DNA from: Bacillota bacterium
GTDB lineage: Bacteria; Bacillota; Clostridia; Oscillospirales; Acutalibacteraceae
DNA length: 6,469 nucleotides
Reading direction: 5' to 3'
NCBI GenBank assembly: GCA_023401495.1
Contig: JAEXDU010000250.1
Location: 1 to 6,469 of the forward strand
Each line of letters opens with the position of its first letter. Positions within the stretch are counted from its first letter, which is position 1. The notes below the pieces were generated by a model, which was not told the DNA's origin, ran no database searches, and worked only from the letters and a program-made list of their open reading frames with translations. Both the position numbers and the translations under genes were made by a program. Of the stretch, positions 5,735-6,469 are shown piece by piece.

Positions 5735-5801
5735 GGAATGCTTACGAGATCGATTCCGAATTCGTTCTATTTACAGACAAACACTTTTGGGGAGGATCCG
5801 A

Positions 5802-6469
5802 ATGGACGAACGTGATTTTGAGCTGCTGGCCACTTTGAAAGAAACCCGCAATATCACCCACGCGGCAGACCTGCTGTATGTGACGCAGTCCTCCCTTTCC
5901 AAACGGATCAGCGCGATCGAGCAGGAGCTGGGCATCACCCTGATCCTGCGCTCGCGCCAGGGCATCCATTTTACGCCGGAGGGCGAAGAGGTGCTGCGGC
6001 GCACCGCAGAGGCCGCGCACCAGCTCAGGCTGATGCGGGAAACCATCGACGCAAGCAGGGGCTATGTATGCGGCACCCTGAACGCGGGTATTTCCATCAA
6101 TTACGCCCTGTACTGCCTGCCGGACATTCTGGCCGACTACCAGACAAGGTATCCCCACGTCATCACACACATCCAGACCGATTACAGCCGCAACCTGTAT
6201 ACCCGGCTGCTCAGCGGCGCGATCGACGTCGCGATTCTGCGCGGCGAATACGAATGGACCGGAAGCAAAATTCTGCTGGGCCGCGAAAACATCTGCGCAA
6301 TCTGCCCCGGCAGGGAGCAGACCCTGCCGCTTCATCAGTTCCCGTATATCGGCAGAAAGACAGACCGTATGTTTGAGCGCGAGATGGCGCAATGGATGCG
6401 CGAGCAGCATTTTCAGCCGGAACGGCAGGGCATCTACGCAGATAACATCACCACCTGCGTGGAGCTGGT
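5802..6469 (+). CDS. LysR-family transcriptional regulator, 3' end missing
   Basis: The first 222 residues are present and the frame is still open at the window edge; members are normally about 295-300 residues, so roughly a quarter is missing. Residues 4-62 form the winged helix-turn-helix with the hallmark pattern NITHAADLLYVTQSSLSKRI (17-36) and LILRSRQGIHFTPEGE (47-62). A dimerisation helix follows at about 63-84. The periplasmic-binding-protein-like effector domain starts near 90 (GTLNAGIS) and includes LPDILADYQTRYPHV (106-120) and LLSGAIDVAILRG (136-148). GGGGAGGA (5789-5796) sits 5 nt before the ATG and fixes the start. It is divergent from citDEF, the classic layout for a LysR regulator and its target, so control of citrate-lyase expression is likely. 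The ligand cannot be read from the sequence. Confidence 0.94.
   Translation, partial: MDERDFELLATLKETRNITHAADLLYVTQSSLSKRISAIEQELGITLILRSRQGIHFTPEGEEVLRRTAEAAHQLRLMRETIDASRGYVCGTLNAGISINYALYCLPDILADYQTRYPHVITHIQTDYSRNLYTRLLSGAIDVAILRGEYEWTGSKILLGRENICAICPGREQTLPLHQFPYIGRKTDRMFEREMAQWMREQHFQPERQGIYADNITTCVEL

Larger units (their letters stand above)
5464..5801. other. 338-bp divergent control region citDEF / lysR
   Basis: This AT-richer gap between two divergent genes holds no supported protein gene. It contains a candidate minus-strand promoter for citDEF (5535-5563), a good plus-strand promoter for the LysR gene (5613-5640), and several dyads (5499-5513, 5606-5623, 5720-5734). A 9-bp direct repeat ATTCAGAAT occurs at 5593-5601 and 5726-5734. 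The spacing leaves a citD leader of about 65 nt and an unusually long LysR leader of about 155 nt. Confidence 0.75.

Noticed and set aside
5742..6410. Minus-strand open frame of 222 codons opposite the LysR gene
   Set aside because: The plus strand encodes a clear LysR protein with its own binding site; the opposite frame has no recognisable domain.
1..6469. CRISPR array, tRNA or rRNA genes, insertion sequences, phage genes
   Set aside because: I saw no regularly spaced repeats, transposase motifs, terminal inverted repeats or RNA-gene signatures on either strand.

Overview
The window looks like a chromosomal segment from a moderately GC-rich anaerobic Firmicute of class Clostridia, possibly an Oscillospiraceae-type fermenter. 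The grounds are strong AGGAGG-type ribosome binding sites, TTGaca/TATAAT-type promoters, U-run hairpin terminators, and a citrate-lyase operon of fermentative type. The taxonomic call is an inference from gene content and style, not from a marker gene.

Left end, plus strand (1-792): the C-terminal end of a LuxC-type acyl-CoA reductase is followed 24 nt later by a small MaoC/PhaJ-type hot-dog hydratase. They appear to be the tail of one fatty-acyl-processing operon that begins outside the window. A very long hairpin (806-862) with a U-run on its minus-strand side separates them from the next, convergent unit.

Middle, minus strand (874-2340): a near-consensus promoter (TTGAAA, 17 bp, TATAAT) drives an aromatic-acid-exporter-like (ArAE/DUF939) membrane protein. 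A 100-residue DUF6506-like protein follows after a 73-nt gap and is probably cotranscribed.

Right, minus strand (2491-5563): a three-gene citrate (or citramalate) lyase operon runs citD-citE-citF, with a 4-nt ATGA overlap between citD and citE and 25 nt between citE and citF. It ends in an extra GC-rich hairpin and then a strong terminator. CitD is the acyl carrier protein (prosthetic-group Ser14), CitF swaps acetyl for citrate on that carrier, and CitE cleaves citryl-carrier to oxaloacetate and regenerates acetyl-carrier. The maturation genes citC, citX and citG are not seen in the window.

Far right, plus strand (5802 to the end): a LysR-type regulator, cut by the window edge, is divergent from citDEF. 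The 338-bp divergent region carries candidate promoters for both directions and several palindromes, one of them overlapping the regulator's own -35 element. The obvious model is a LysR protein that senses citrate or a related metabolite, controls citDEF and autoregulates. I found no clearly undescribed system. The most interesting points are the compact lyase operon with an altered CitE metal-site motif and the palindrome-rich divergent control region.
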